Positions 35,235 through 50,177 of a stretch of 64,000 nucleotides of DNA are shown one piece after another. The notes under the pieces are model-generated. The model was given only the letters and a program-made list of their open reading frames with translations, was not told the origin of the DNA and did not search any database. The translations under genes and the position numbers were made by a program. Source of the DNA: Capitella teleta (lineage: Eukaryota; Annelida; Polychaeta; Capitellidae); contig KB297448.1 of NCBI GenBank assembly GCA_000328365.1, positions 100,319-164,318 of the forward strand. The letters run 5' to 3'. The first letter of the stretch is position 1; every line of letters starts with the position of its first letter.

Positions 35235-38200
35235 ATGAAGTTCCTGGTGGTCTTCTTACCCCTGGCCCTTGCCTCAAGTGTTGCTATTGTGTTTTCTTTA
35301 TTTTTATCTCAACGCGAGCATGAAGTTAACGGGCAATCAACTGATGAAGTGGGATTCCGATACGAAGAAACTCTCGTTAAGGAGAGGCCAGTGTCAGCTG
35401 AAGAGTTGAACGCCCTGGGTGCTGTGTACGGTGGAGTTGAGTTCAACAGTGATGACGCTGTGAGGTACGCGCTACACAAATTCAAATATAGCAGAACTTT
35501 GAGAGAAGCAGCAGAATTTGTGCTGAAGAGAAGCGAGAATGCTGATTGGCCGGTATCTCGCTCTTGTTTCCTGTGTAACATCGGTGTCATCACCGTGCAG
35601 AATTTAGTGAAAGTCGGGAAAGCGAGAGATTTCATCGCTTCGGCTATTGCGACTTTGTGCGTGAAGTTCAAAGTGGAGAAACCTGAGGTCTGTGACGGAC
35701 TGGTCCACCTTTATAAAGTGAGCGAATCTTTCATTTATTTGTGGTCTCATAATAATGTCTTCATGAAGGATGAGGTGCTCACTGTTCTTGACCAACTTGG
35801 TCTGGATCCAGAGGAAGTTTGTGGGGCAATTTTGGGTGAAGACTGTGGCGAGGTTTACAACCCTTATGCCATGTGGTACGTCTCCTGGCCTCATCCACCC
35901 AAGCCTCCAGTTGTCCCTCCATCTCCTCCAACCGTAAGTTCATCCTCACAATCCTCTCTCTTTCCTTACGCCATCTTGATTAACACAGCCGAGTGCTCCA
36001 AAGATGCACATTCTTCACTTGAGCGACATTCACCTTGACTTCAAATATAAGCCTCAATCCAACGCTGAGTGTGGAGAACCTTTGTGCTGCCGTAGCGGCA
36101 CTCCAAGTACGCTCTCACCTCCGGTACTTTGTCGCCTTTTTATAGCGTTTTATTTCCCGCAGAAAAATCTACGCGTGGAGCCGGTCACTGGGGTGATTAC
36201 CGCCACTGTGATCTACCAACATGGACGCTGGAGAGTCTCTTCCAGCACTTGGAATTAAATGAAAAAGTCTTTTATTGCTCATTTCTAATTCAGCTTTTGC
36301 AGCATTTCTCTTCTTCAGTTCGATGCCATATACTGGACGGGAGATCTTCCAGGCCATGACGTGTGGCAGCAGCAACGTAATGGCTCCATTCAACTCATGG
36401 AATATCTCACTAAACTGCTGATTAAGCACTTTCCACATACACCCGTCTACTCCTCTATTGGCAACCATGAGGGCGTTCCTGTCAATAGGTTTTTTGTACT
36501 TATTAGTAACCATGGAAACTGACTTCTTCCTCATAGCTTTCCTCCTCCTTTCATTCGGGGCAATCGTTCTGTGACCTGGTTGTACGAGGAACTAGTGCAT
36601 GCGTGGGGCCCCTGGCTGCCTAACAGTACCTACTTCGACATATCACGGTGAGACCTGTTTATTATCTCTTATCGTTGAACCAAAATTCAGGCAGCCCACT
36701 ATTGTTCGTTACACAATCTGGTATGTTGAATTGGATTAGCCAGCAGTGTTAGCGTGCTAAATTCCTCCTTGAATTTCCTCTCATGTCTCAATTTGTAACA
36801 TCATGTTTCATTTCAGCGGTGGATTCTACACGACCCTCATCAAACCTGGGTTGAGGATCATTTCTGTTAACATGAACTACTGCAATAACCAAAACTGGTG
36901 AGCAAAGCACCAGAGCACAAAGTGATAAGCGTCCAATATTACTCGCTCTGCTCTGCTTCAGGTGGCTGTTGCTCAATTCCACGGATCCCGCAAATGAAAT
37001 TCAGTGGCTGGGTTCCACTCTGCAGAAGGCGGAAGACGCCGGTGAAAAGGTGCATATTGTGGGCCACATTCCTCCAGGAGTGAGCAATTGCTTGAAGGCA
37101 TGGAGCTGGAATTACTACAACATTATAAGCAGGTAAGCTCTGTGTCACCTCATTTCTGCTTTTAATATTTACTTGATTTTTGATGTATATCTATAATGTG
37201 CATTCTTTGAGTACTTCAGTTCTTGGTTTGAATTTTTATCTAAGTTTTTTTTTTTTTTTTTCTTCTCTTGTCCGAACAATATTTCAATGAGATAAGCATA
37301 AGAATATTTTATTACAAATTTGGATAATTTTTTTTGATAAATGAGGGGATGAAGATTATGAACATTAATCATTGTCCAGAATTAAGCAAACAGATTGAAT
37401 ATGGGGGGAAGTTTTCTTGATCCTCAAAAGTTTTCATTTGTCAGGCAGGCGCAGTCTCCTTCTTGGGGCAACCGGGATTGTTTTCCAGGCTAACCCTGAG
37501 TTAATTAGCAAAACACAAAGATGCTTTTGGATAACCTCTGCTTCCTCATCATCCTTTAAAAGACCCCCAGTAAAAAAACTGAGTACTTCACTTGAGGTTG
37601 AAGGTTTTTACCAGACCGGTGTTGTTCTCAGAAACCAAAATGCGTCCATTCAAATCCATTGCCAGCGCTAACGCCTCCCCCAAACTGTCTTCCGGACCAA
37701 GCACTGGTCCTGAGAGTTGCCCCTGGCAGTCCATCTGATAGATGCAGTGACTGACCTCATCTGTGAAGTAAACGCTTCCCTCAGCGCTAATGCAGAGGGT
37801 CGATGGCCTCATGTTGCTCATGGCGCACACAGCCGTGCACTCGCCATCTGGATTGAAGGTGCAGATGCTCTGGTTCACGCTGTCCGTCACCATAATTGCT
37901 TCTGTTTGCTCGTGGAATTTCACGTGCGATGGAAGAAAAGGAAGGAAACTGTGATGGGGAGATTCCTCTTCAGGGTGCAATCGTTGCAGGGTGAGGATCC
38001 TCTTAACCAGGCCCTTGGGGTCATGCAGATATACGCAGTTTGCGCCTTGATCACAGATGGCGATTTCTCCTGTGATTCTGTTGTAATCGATACCATATGG
38101 CTTCAACAAATGCTGACCAAATTCCGAGGTGAGGAGAAGTTTTCCGTGACGCGAGAACACTTTGACGTCTCTTGCTACTGGGTCTGTGACGATCATTTTT

Positions 38201-39632
38201 CCGCTGTTTGTTATGGTGACGTCATACGGGGCGAGCAACCCTTCGTTGCTAATCACCTTCACGAGGTTTCCTTCGCTGGTAAAGACCTTAATGAGGCGGC
38301 TGTTGGCCTCCAGCACCACATGCATGTCTCCCCTGCCCCCGACCGCCATGCCCAGGGGACAGCAGTGCATCTCCCGCTCTTCCATCTCTGGCGTGCAATC
38401 CTGAGGACTGATATCCTTCATATTGGTTAAGAACGATTTCATGAGTTTAGAGTTGCTTCCGTCTTCTTCAATGGAAGCCATGATGTGTGGGTTCAGAAAC
38501 CTCCGAATCTCTGCAGCCACGTTACATAAACATCAGTTTCTCACTCAACCATTGAGCAGATAAATCTTTTGCTTTGATTCCTTTGTGAAGTGCTTATTGA
38601 AAGCGGTGATAAAGCTTCTATTTGTGGAATGAAAGGGGCCCTTTTCAATGGCCGTTCATCCATTGATTTATTTCTTGTAATCTTATTGATCATAAATAAT
38701 GATCTTTGAATCAATGTCATTTATCCATAGTTATTTTGGGCCCTACATATAATGCATGTGCATGAAGTTGAGGATTAGTATTTTTTTGTTGCCATGGCTA
38801 CCGTTGTAGGTTGCTCCTGTGACACTTCCTTATAGCTTTTGTGACTCGTGTTTTTGTGGCAAAAGACCGACAAATGTGCTAACATAAATTTTGTCATTTA
38901 ATTCAGATACGAGAGCACAATTGCAGCACAGTTCTTTGGTCACACGCACTTTGATGAGGTTGAAATATTCTACGACGTTGACTCCAACTTCCAGCGTCCG
39001 GTCTCTGTAGCGTACATAGGCCCAAGTGTAACCACATTTAGTGACCTCAATCCAGGATATCGGGTGTATGAGGTTGATGGCAACTACCCTGGATCCTCAT
39101 GGGTGCGTAGTCAATTGGAGCAATGTTCCGTTCTTCAGGTCCCTCTGTTTGTTTGTAGCGTGTGTTGGATCACAAAACGTACGTCATGAACCTTACAGAA
39201 GCGAATTTATCAAGCAAGCGGTCTCCCCAGTGGAAACTGGAATATTCTGCCAAGGTATAGCTTTTCATGCTCAAAACGAATCTCACAACTTTATTACTCC
39301 AGGATGCTTATAACATGAGTGACATGTATGCAAGCAGCTGGCATGAGTTATACGAGCGAATGAAAGTGAATTCCACTCTGATGGATCTCTACTACAGGTT
39401 AATCACTTGTTTGATTAAGCAATGCATGAATTGATTATCTCCTCACAGGCACTTCTACAAACAGCACCCTCCTGCTCCGGAATGCAGCGCCAGTTCACGA
39501 CATCATTTGCTGTGTTCCATGATAACCGGGCGATCGTCAGATCCTGCCTTGTGTAAGGACATCGATGGCATGCAACTGCAGCAGATTCAAAAGGCCAAAA
39601 TTGCGTGGAGCAAGATTCATGATTACTGTTGA
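35235..39632 (+). CDS. SMPD1: Acid sphingomyelinase (sphingomyelin phosphodiesterase 1)
   Basis: Secreted or lysosomal enzyme that hydrolyses sphingomyelin to ceramide and phosphocholine. The start at 35235 gives a signal peptide ([20 protein letters not shown]). Next comes a saposin-B domain (about residues 100-195, with cysteines in [30 protein letters not shown] and GEDCGEV), then a proline-rich linker ([12 protein letters not shown]). The calcineurin-like metallophosphatase domain follows, with metal ligands in [34 protein letters not shown] and FFGHTHFDE. The C-terminal domain runs to KIHDYC and TGA at 39630-39632, matching the human C-terminal cysteine. About ten exons: 35235-35933, 35989-36106, then further exons to about 37132, a 1.8-kb intron, and 38907 onward. 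That intron contains an antisense NHL gene. All metal-binding motifs are present, so the enzyme should be active. Confidence 0.95.
37588..38481 (-). CDS. NHL-repeat protein nested in an SMPD1 intron
   Basis: A single uninterrupted minus-strand frame of 297 codons from the ATG at 38481, inside the intron at about 37133-38906 of SMPD1 and on the opposite strand. It forms a beta-propeller of NHL repeats, as in TRIM2/TRIM3/TRIM71 C-termini: [96 protein letters not shown] and [20 protein letters not shown]. No RING, B-box, coiled coil or filamin domain is present in the frame. The frame stays open 13 codons upstream to a possible acceptor (GTGGCTGCAG), so a 5' exon is not excluded, but nothing coding is seen there. 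It could be a retrocopy of a TRIM-type gene (single exon) that is still intact. Function unknown. Confidence 0.85.
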   Translation of the reverse strand: MASIEEDGSNSKLMKSFLTNMKDISPQDCTPEMEEREMHCCPLGMAVGGRGDMHVVLEANSRLIKVFTSEGNLVKVISNEGLLAPYDVTITNSGKMIVTDPVARDVKVFSRHGKLLLTSEFGQHLLKPYGIDYNRITGEIAICDQGANCVYLHDPKGLVKRILTLQRLHPEEESPHHSFLPFLPSHVKFHEQTEAIMVTDSVNQSICTFNPDGECTAVCAMSNMRPSTLCISAEGSVYFTDEVSHCIYQMDCQGQLSGPVLGPEDSLGEALALAMDLNGRILVSENNTGLVKTFNLK

Positions 39633-41729
39633 TCCAGTCATATAATTGCAATTTGTATGTAATAATACTCAAATATTTCATTGTATATTGTATTGTATAT
39701 AACATATGGTTGTTCTGCTGGCATTAGTAATTATTGCACGGGTACATGTACAGTACATGTACTGGGTTTGTTAACTCTGAATTTGAAAGCACAAAATATC
39801 TGAAATTCAGACATTGAGAAATGCCCTGTTTTACATTTAAACATCTGGCTTTGTTTTCCAATTATTTAATTGGTGATTAGGGTTTTTCCTGTGAATTTTA
39901 AATTTTGAATGTTTATTTTTATATGCTCTTGTTATGGTTCGTAGGAGAACTCTCTCATGCTGCAAATGCTCCAATCTTCACTTGATTAATATATTTTAAT
40001 GATTTGGGAGGGAGGGGGGTATGGATTTCATTGTTATATAATTATATGCATTTTACCTTCTACACATATTGCTGCATTGTGATGTAGCTCTAGTCAAAAT
40101 ATAAGATGTTTAATTCTGATTTAATCATTTATTTGTTATAAATATCAGCATCCCGTTTCAGCAATGAACTCAGGTTAAATATTTCCTCATGTGAGGACAC
40201 TATATCTGAATCTTCTATGATCACCAAGTGTTGGTGATTATTCAACTTGAGTGATGCATGCATATTGCTATAGCCTTATCAGGCAGCCTTATCAATTTAT
40301 ACACTTATTAAAGGGTAGCGAATTAGCAATGCATATAATATTTTCCTTATTATTGACAGAATCATAATGATCTTTTTGCTTGTGCTGTTCTATCATTCGC
40401 TCAAAATGAATATTCTTGCCTGCATTATTGTAATGAATAAATCAAAGATTTTATCACAATTGCTGATTTGCTGTCATTCTGTCTCTTCGTAATATTATGA
40501 TTGAAGAGATTAAAAGGGATAATTTTAGCTTGTTATAAGAATTTCATTTAGATTTTTCTTTGAAAGGTGAGATCCAGGCCAGCAGTTGTACATGTTCTTT
40601 CATGTCAGCTGAGCCAAACCATAAATCATAACGTTCGTCCATCGAAACCTCATGCTGTTTGACCACATCCACACCTTCTTCCAATCAGCAATTTGCACAT
40701 TGCAGCAGACGAAATTGTTCTGATTTACTCGGGATAAAATGTTGTTTCATTCCACGAAAAAGATATTGCGTTCTTTGTTTTTGTTTATTTCTTTAAAAAA
40801 TTGCATTTGTTGCGACGCATCTGCGGAGGATGACGGTGGATGGTGAGAAATATGTTGAAGGAATATGAATAGCTAGGCATAGCAGCTGATATACTCATAC
40901 AGCATTAGCTCCGCAAGCCGTAGCGTAGTGCGAACTGCTCCGCTACCTTTGGGGAGCTAGTTAGTGTGGGGATGATCTAATTATCAATATAGAGGCTTGG
41001 AACGAGATCACAATAGACAATACTTAATACTACCCTGATAAAATGTTGCACACTGCACAGCTAGCTGACATAATGATCATAATACAGCGAGACAGGGGTC
41101 TCTCGCCCAATTTATCTATTCAGCCTGTTGTAAAACATACGATTTTGTGAAGGTACTGCTCAGTGCTCCGCTACCCCTGGGGAACTAACATACTATGATG
41201 TTTGCTTAGGAACATTTATTTAATGATTTTGTGATCAATGAATAGTTATAGTACCAGAGGATTGATCGAGGTTATAAACGTTCAATCTTCAATATATACG
41301 GGGGAGAGATAAAGTGATATATATAGCGACGAAAATGCGCGTTGGCAGCCAAAAACGCTGGAAATTTCGGACTGCCTATCTCTAAATAGCATTGTATGAC
41401 TATCCCCAATAGCAATAACAGCACTCTAATTTGTCCGAGGCAGTCTCTTGATTTTATTGCTATCAGTTATCTAATGCTACAGAATTATAAACTGCCAGAC
41501 ATCCATGGAAGTGAAAACAAATATGAAGAAAGAAAAAAAATGTGTTTACACCCGAAATTTTGTGTGTGATGAACCCCTTGAAAACTCTTTAATTCGTCAG
41601 GGAAAAAGAATAATCTGAATTAAGCCGTGGGGTTATTGCTGAAACATTTGGTCCCAGCATGTCGAGTACAAGTTCCTATCATTCTTATAGGCACCTTGGG
41701 CAAATGTGATGAGATGATTTTTCTTCCAG
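39633..41729. other. Intergenic region between SMPD1 and JMJD8
   Basis: AT-rich, with the SMPD1 3' UTR at its start. It contains a copy of the hairpin repeat (40909-40961) and a half copy (41162-41189). The first exon of JMJD8, with its signal sequence, should lie in the last few hundred bases but could not be placed. The minus-strand frame at 41620-41979 is antisense to a JMJD8 exon and is not called. Confidence 0.5.
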
Positions 41730-43182
41730 GACAACTGATCCAGAGACGAGGATAGCCCAGCCAGGGCCATGCAACATCGAGATAAGAGGAGATGATTTGA
41801 CACAGGAGGAATTCCTGGAGAGGTATCTGTCCATTCTTCCACCTTCCATGCGATGATGTCTGTATGTGGCAGGCATTTCTGATCACTGCGCTCAGTCTAA
41901 CCACAGTTGGTGCTCTCCAAGCTTCATGTACCACATGCATGCCTCTCCTGTACTCCTTAGCATCAGGCCAATGACTCAAGTCTTCAATTGAAATGTTTAC
42001 ACATATTTTATATTTTAGTTTTATACATGTAGAAGCTCTATAGGTGTAACTTCAAGACTATATATATATATATATATACATTAATCGCGTTGTTTTACTC
42101 TTATTTACTAAATAGTAAATACAGTACACTGGTCATGACCTGTTTTTTTATTAACAGATATGCACATCAGGCACCTTTGATTCTCCGGGGCGTCACCGAC
42201 AACAAAGTGAGCAGATTTTCATCATTTCCATCTCAACTGATCATTCTGTTGCAGGTTTTTGCGTGGCTTTCTCGCAAGGACAATATGTTACAGGAATATG
42301 GCTCCAAAATCATACGTTTGAGTTCTGCCAATACTCACTCTTATAGCAAAGGTTAACTACATATTTTCACATAATTAATAGTATTATATTGTATATTATA
42401 TTATATAACACATAATTGGTTTAGTACTTGATAATTATGAATATTTGAGTTTTGAATTTAGTTTTGAAAAACATGAATTTCTATTTCAGTGGATGTGAGC
42501 CTTGAGAAGTACGTAGAGGAGATTCTTGGTCCTCAGGGTCTCGATTCTCTTGGCAATGGTGATTGCATCATATCTTAGCGCTTACCATAATCTCAACGCT
42601 GAATCATTTCAGAGACGATGATTTGGTTTGGTGACAACAATCACACAGAATGGAAGAAGCTCTTTGATTCCTACCTTCAGCCTCCGTACAGACTTCCCGG
42701 GTTAACAGGGGCCTACAGCTTTGGACTCGCAGGTTAGCCTAATTAAATGAAATCTTGAGATATTCCTCTTTCCTTGATCTAGGCCCTGGCACTGGTGTAC
42801 CGTTTCATTTCCATGGACCTGGATTTGCTGAGGTCATTTATGGCAGAAAAGTGAGGCCCTCGCTGAGGATTTTGCATTACTCATTCGGCTGTGTTTCCTC
42901 AGCGCTGGTTCTTGTACCCTCCTCACCAGGAGCCGAGGTTTAACCCGGATAAAACGACACTGCACTGGTTGTTAGATGAATACCCTAATCTGCATGGATC
43001 TGATATGCCGTACGAGTGCACAATGGGCCCAGGAGAGGTGCAATGATCTGCTTTACGCTCTTTACTTACTGGTATTTTATTTCATTTTTTATTTTTTGCA
43101 GGTGCTGTATTTCCCTGACCATTGGTGGCACGGCACACTGAATATTGATACCAGTGTTTTTATTTCAACTTTCTTAGGATAG
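41730..43182 (+). CDS. JMJD8: JMJD8-like JmjC protein (5' end not found)
   Basis: Orthologue of JMJD8, a JmjC-fold protein of the ER lumen. Exons: 41730-41822 (CNIEIRGDDLTQEEFLER), 42158-42206, 42255-42351, 42490-42558, 42613-42732, 42783-42850, 42903-43037 and 43102-43182, with agreeing phases and good splice sites. Key stretches are YAHQAPLILRGVTDN, IRLSSANTHSYSK, MIWFGDNNHTEWKKLFDSY, YSFGLAGPGTGVPFHFHGPG, FAEVIYGRKRWFLYPP, GEVLYFPDHWWHGTLNID and TSVFISTFLG before TAG. The iron site where most JmjC enzymes have HxD reads H-F-H, as in human JMJD8 (HWH), while the distal histidine is kept (WWHGTLN), so hydroxylase or demethylase activity is doubtful. The exon with the signal peptide is upstream and not identified. 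It is tail-to-tail with STUB1, 738 bp apart. Confidence 0.92.
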
Positions 43183-43920
43183 AATCAAATATTTAATAAT
43201 TCGTTTTAATTTTTAATCAAATTGAAATCTGATAATCAGATGTTATTTACATCCTCTTCAGGGCTTTCAAAGCTTTTCATGATCATCTCAATTAAATTAT
43301 ATTCATACACCTTTGAAAACATTTTCTTCGAATATCAGAATTTTTGAAATTGGTGACTTCATACGCATTGTAGGGAGGGGGGCCACATCACATAATACAA
43401 CTTAGCGATAGGCTCCCATGAGTATATATTTTCACGATTCACATTATTGAAATATACATTAAATTAAAACAGAGACAAATGAACAAAAATGAAATGATTC
43501 TTTGTTAACGAGAAATGAAAGAGAAATGATTAACAAGAGGACTAAGAAACATGACAACAACTGCTGTTAAGGCTCCTTTAACTAGGATTGATTTGGATCA
43601 TGAAAATGATTGCAGAGAGGGAATTATTTGGCGCGCTTTCTTACAGACTGCAAATCTTATTCAACTCATATCCTAATAACAAATCCCAGTTTTTACAAAA
43701 TGTGAATCTAAACCTAGCAAACTGCAGGAAAAATAGAAAATAAAAGAAATTCAACCCAACACTAAATGCTAAGTATGTAAGTTGTGAAAGTGAATGATGA
43801 CTAAGAATCACTAGAACATGAATTACTTGGTGAAAGATTTTAGTAGCATTCATAATTAAAGAAGAAAATGAACCTCAGAACTCCGGTGGACAAATATCAC
43901 AAGTGTTGAGGTCTGACTGG

Positions 43921-46503
<2,583 letters not shown>

Positions 46504-46853
46504 CGTCCACAGCTATGAAAATAATATGAACGAAAACAAGTAAGCGTATTATCGCTCAAACGTTATGGTAAGCTGCAAGAGGTGTCGCATTTTATGGGGC
46601 TTCGGAAAGAGTGCAAAAGAAATGCGTCATTCTCTGAAATGTTTTACATGCCTTAATGAATAGGTTAATTCATGTTTGGGACTTCAAGAAATATTCTCTA
46701 TACTGTTCAAGTCTATTATTGTTGTTTTCATACAATTTGTAACCCGAAATGTAATTCCTTGAGCAGAACGCACTGTATGATCTGATAAACATAATTATAA
46801 TTTATGTTGGCTATACTAAAGAGTTAAACTTGATTGGTCAAAACAAATCAGGG

Positions 46854-46888
<35 letters not shown>

Positions 46889-48594
46889 ATACCGCTTCAT
46901 CTTCAGATTGATAAGTCTGTCAATTTCTAAATGGCACACCTTATAATAATGGCGTAAGTATAAATAATCGGTTCACATCGGATATTTTGACATATTGGCC
47001 TTATAATTATAAATGTCGATCTCTTTCTGCAACTGATTCAACTTACTAGTACTTGTAAGGGGGTCTAGGCTTCAGTAGTATCCTCTATAGATATATAATA
47101 TTATATATATATCTTCATAAAGGATCATATAGGCTACATATTCGTGGAGAAAAAAATCAAGTGCATTTTTTTTTTCTTTTACATCTTCCCAAGTATACAC
47201 ATGCATAATCAAAGATACTCATATGGTACTAAATGGAGTGTCTGATATAATTATGCATCTCAATAAATTTTTTTCTGCATTGTGATTTGTGTCTATTGTG
47301 CATATTTAAACAATTAATACACAGTTTAATGTTCCTTGTGTTTAATATTTATGTCTGTCATCCATATAACAATATGTATGCATGGCGCAAATCACGATCA
47401 TTTCAACAACGGATCCCGTTCAAAATCAGCTGAGAGCCGCGGTCATACTATAAGATATTCACGGCAATCTTAAATTCACCACCGCACAAACTGATACAAA
47501 TAAACACGACGTAGTTGCCAAGGAAAATGATAAAATCAATACAACGACCTCCTCGCATATTTGAACCGTGCATGTTCACAGCATGATTCAATAATTGTGG
47601 CTGGGAAACGGTATGCGCACAGCTGTGTACAGGTGTGTACGCAACAACAATTATTAATTTATGTAACTATCCCACCCTCTCGGTCTATGTGTGTCAATAC
47701 ATTCACCTGCCCAACCACGCCCTCGCATCGAAAATCGCGGTTCACAAGGAATCCACCATCTAGGGATTTCAACGAAAAAAGGAATGGCCTGTCTATAAGC
47801 TGACAAGGTAAGTGTCGAAACCAAAACTATATATGGCGTCGGCATAGCGGACCCAGACGTCGGTGATGCATTATAGCTATAGTATATCATAGATATAAAT
47901 GTATAAGGCAAGGAGTGGCACGGGGCGTGTCTGCTATTTGCTCCTTGACTTCCTGCGTGGGATTCTACTGAATTCCATGTTTGCAACAGAATAGTTACAA
48001 TATACAATGAAATGCGCGCAATCTCCATTGACAAATTGTCGCTCATGCAGTTGATTGTTGTGCGTGCATCTCATTGACAAAGATCTGCGCTTCGTGTCGG
48101 ATTATGTTGCATTATGTCGTTTCGCTGGCTCCATCTTGAATGAAATGACGCAAAACGTCAAAGACGCAGAGAAATGATTAAGGATTCGTGTTTCCTGGGC
48201 ACGCGCGCAAGACGCCAACAAACAATAATATAATAAGCTGGGCCAATTTTTCACGAAGTAGGCCTACATAATTATACTAAGTATGTCTTCGTGCATTGGG
48301 CTATTTCTCGTCTGTAACGATGTTGTGCTTTGCGCTTACTGAGCGCCTTTACAGTGTGCGTGTGTTGGCTACTGTTGGCACTGATGCACGTAACTCACAA
48401 GTCACAACATATGTATACATAAATTCTGTGAAATCCACTGTTAATAAACATAACATAAACATAAATAACAACATGAATTGAACAATACACCTATGTGCAT
48501 TTTAAACCAAAACTGCTGTGCTGCTTTCCCTGGATAGATTATGCACGATTCCGTACTTTTCGAATTTCCAGCTGGTGCTTTCGTTAATGTGATT

Positions 48595-48629
<35 letters not shown>

Positions 48630-48693
48630 CTTCTTTTTTTGTTGCAATATGAAACAGTGCATGATGACATAACTGCCTCTGCGTTGGATCCAG
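46504..48693. other. Intergenic region between divergent STUB1 and the claudin-like gene
   Basis: About 2.2 kb with a poly-A tract (46857-46885), TA-rich stretches (about 47093-47110) and a poly-T/TTC tract (48599-48640). The 5' UTRs of both genes should lie here; the claudin-like ATG directly follows an acceptor-like CAG. No coding signal found. Confidence 0.5.
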
Positions 48694-49425
48694 ATGGCTG
48701 TGACGGTGCACGAAATCTCCTTTCGGGGATTGGCAGGGACCATCTTCATCCTGTTGGCCATGTCCGTCATCCTCTTCGTCATCGGTTTCTCCACAACTGG
48801 TTGGAGCATCGACAACGACAACCACGAAGGCTTGTGGGAGAGATGCGTCTGCGGGAAAAGCATGCCCGATGATGGTCAGTGCACGTTTATATGCGTTCAC
48901 CTCGATGTCCACAAAATTTGTGGACATCGGGGTGAACACATATAAACTCAATGATATTTAATATCATTGAGTTCTTAAGCGAAACGCAAATATCAACTCA
49001 ATTCACGGCGTGTCTTTTTAATGTCTTTTAATGCCAATGCGTTTGTATGCAGTGTGGTTTGAGGCGTCGCGAGCCTTGGTCACTCTGGGTCTGTTTGGTC
49101 TGTGCTGCTCGTTCGTCCTGATCTCAATCTACATGTGCATTCACTCGGTCAGCAAGAACTCCACACTGACCGCACTGGTCATCGTGTCCTTCCTTTCGGG
49201 TCAGTCAAACGGCACAAAGAAGATCCCAAATTTCACGATTTTTTAACGTCACAATTATTGGTGACATTTTACCTTGCAGTGATCGTAATGGCGGTAGGAT
49301 TTGCCATATACGGCATGAATCGCAGTGGCCTAGCGTGGTCATTCGCTTTCACGGTCATCGCCGGCATCCTCACCCTATTCGCATCAATCCTCAGCTTCGT
49401 CCAGATGAGGAAATCCGTGGTGTGA
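48694..49425 (+). CDS. Claudin/PMP22-type four-transmembrane protein
   Basis: Three exons: 48694-48874, 49053-49199 and 49280-49425 (TGA), about 157 residues. Four hydrophobic helices are visible: GTIFILLAMSVILFVIGF, LVTLGLFGLCCSFVLISIYM, LVIVSFLSVIVMAVGFAIYG and FAFTVIAGILTLFASILSFV. The first extracellular loop has W-(n)-GLWERCVC, the signature of the claudin/PMP22/EMP/MP20 superfamily. The loop is short compared with true tight-junction claudins, so a PMP22/clarin-like or invertebrate claudin-like role is as likely as barrier function. The C-terminus MRKSVV could be a PDZ-binding end. The first intron contains two tandem palindromes. Confidence 0.85.
48886..48973. repeat. Two adjacent near-perfect palindromes
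   Basis: The first has 30-bp arms (48886-48915 and 48917-48946) with a 1-nt centre and 28 of 30 pairs. The second has perfect 14-bp arms AACTCAATGATATT (48945-48958) and AATATCATTGAGTT (48960-48973), also with a 1-nt centre, overlapping the end of the first by two bases. They lie in the first intron of the claudin-like gene, 12 bases after the donor. Confidence 0.95.
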
Positions 49426-50177
49426 TGATAGGTCAACTGGAGTGCGATGTCATGAGATGACATCGACACAGTGCAATTAAGGCGCATGAGAAGAAAATAA
49501 TTAATTTATTTTGTAACGTAAAATGATATTATTTGCATGCAAAGAATTGAATATTTTTTATGATTCTTTTTTTTTTTTCACGATGGTCTGTGATTAAAAT
49601 ATTGATAAGTTGTGAGTCGGTGTTCTAATGCATTCATGCATGCATGTAATTGCGGAGGTATTGGTCACCTCATCTGCATAACGTTTAGCTAAACCTATAG
49701 ATCATTACTAGTCGGTGGCGCATCTAATTATGTCAGTTGAAGTTTTTGATTTGTTGGTATATATACGTCTATAGTTCCACGAGATGTAACCAAGTCTGAA
49801 ATCTTTGCACCTCTTCCTAAGATACGCGCGGATTAAGTAGAAAATTCAGTATGCAGTACGGTACAAACATACAGTGCTAATGCATGAGTTATGATATCAT
49901 ACACATAACTACAACAACAAATAATATATATAATTAAAAATAAATAAGATAGAGACACGCTTGGAATATTTTGAAATAAAACGCCCAGCCCATATCAAGA
50001 TACAGTCAAGGTCCATGATTGTAAGTCCTTTGCTAATGAGAGTGATGGTTCCGATAACCCACAGCGAGAGATGGCATGCATATAGGAATGATATTGATAA
50101 GAACAAATAATAAATAGACACTTGGAAGTTGATATAGATATATGTTACATAATCCGCGTGCCTCAATACTTGGTGCT
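49426..50177. other. Tail-to-tail gap between the claudin-like gene and the BTB gene
   Basis: AT-rich DNA containing both 3' UTRs; no further coding signal seen. Confidence 0.5.

Noticed and set aside
37717-38430. 237-codon plus-strand open frame
   Set aside because: It is antisense to the NHL-repeat gene, whose repeats are clear on the other strand.
41620-41979. 119-codon minus-strand open frame
   Set aside because: It is antisense to the first visible JMJD8 exon, which matches the family in frame on the plus strand.
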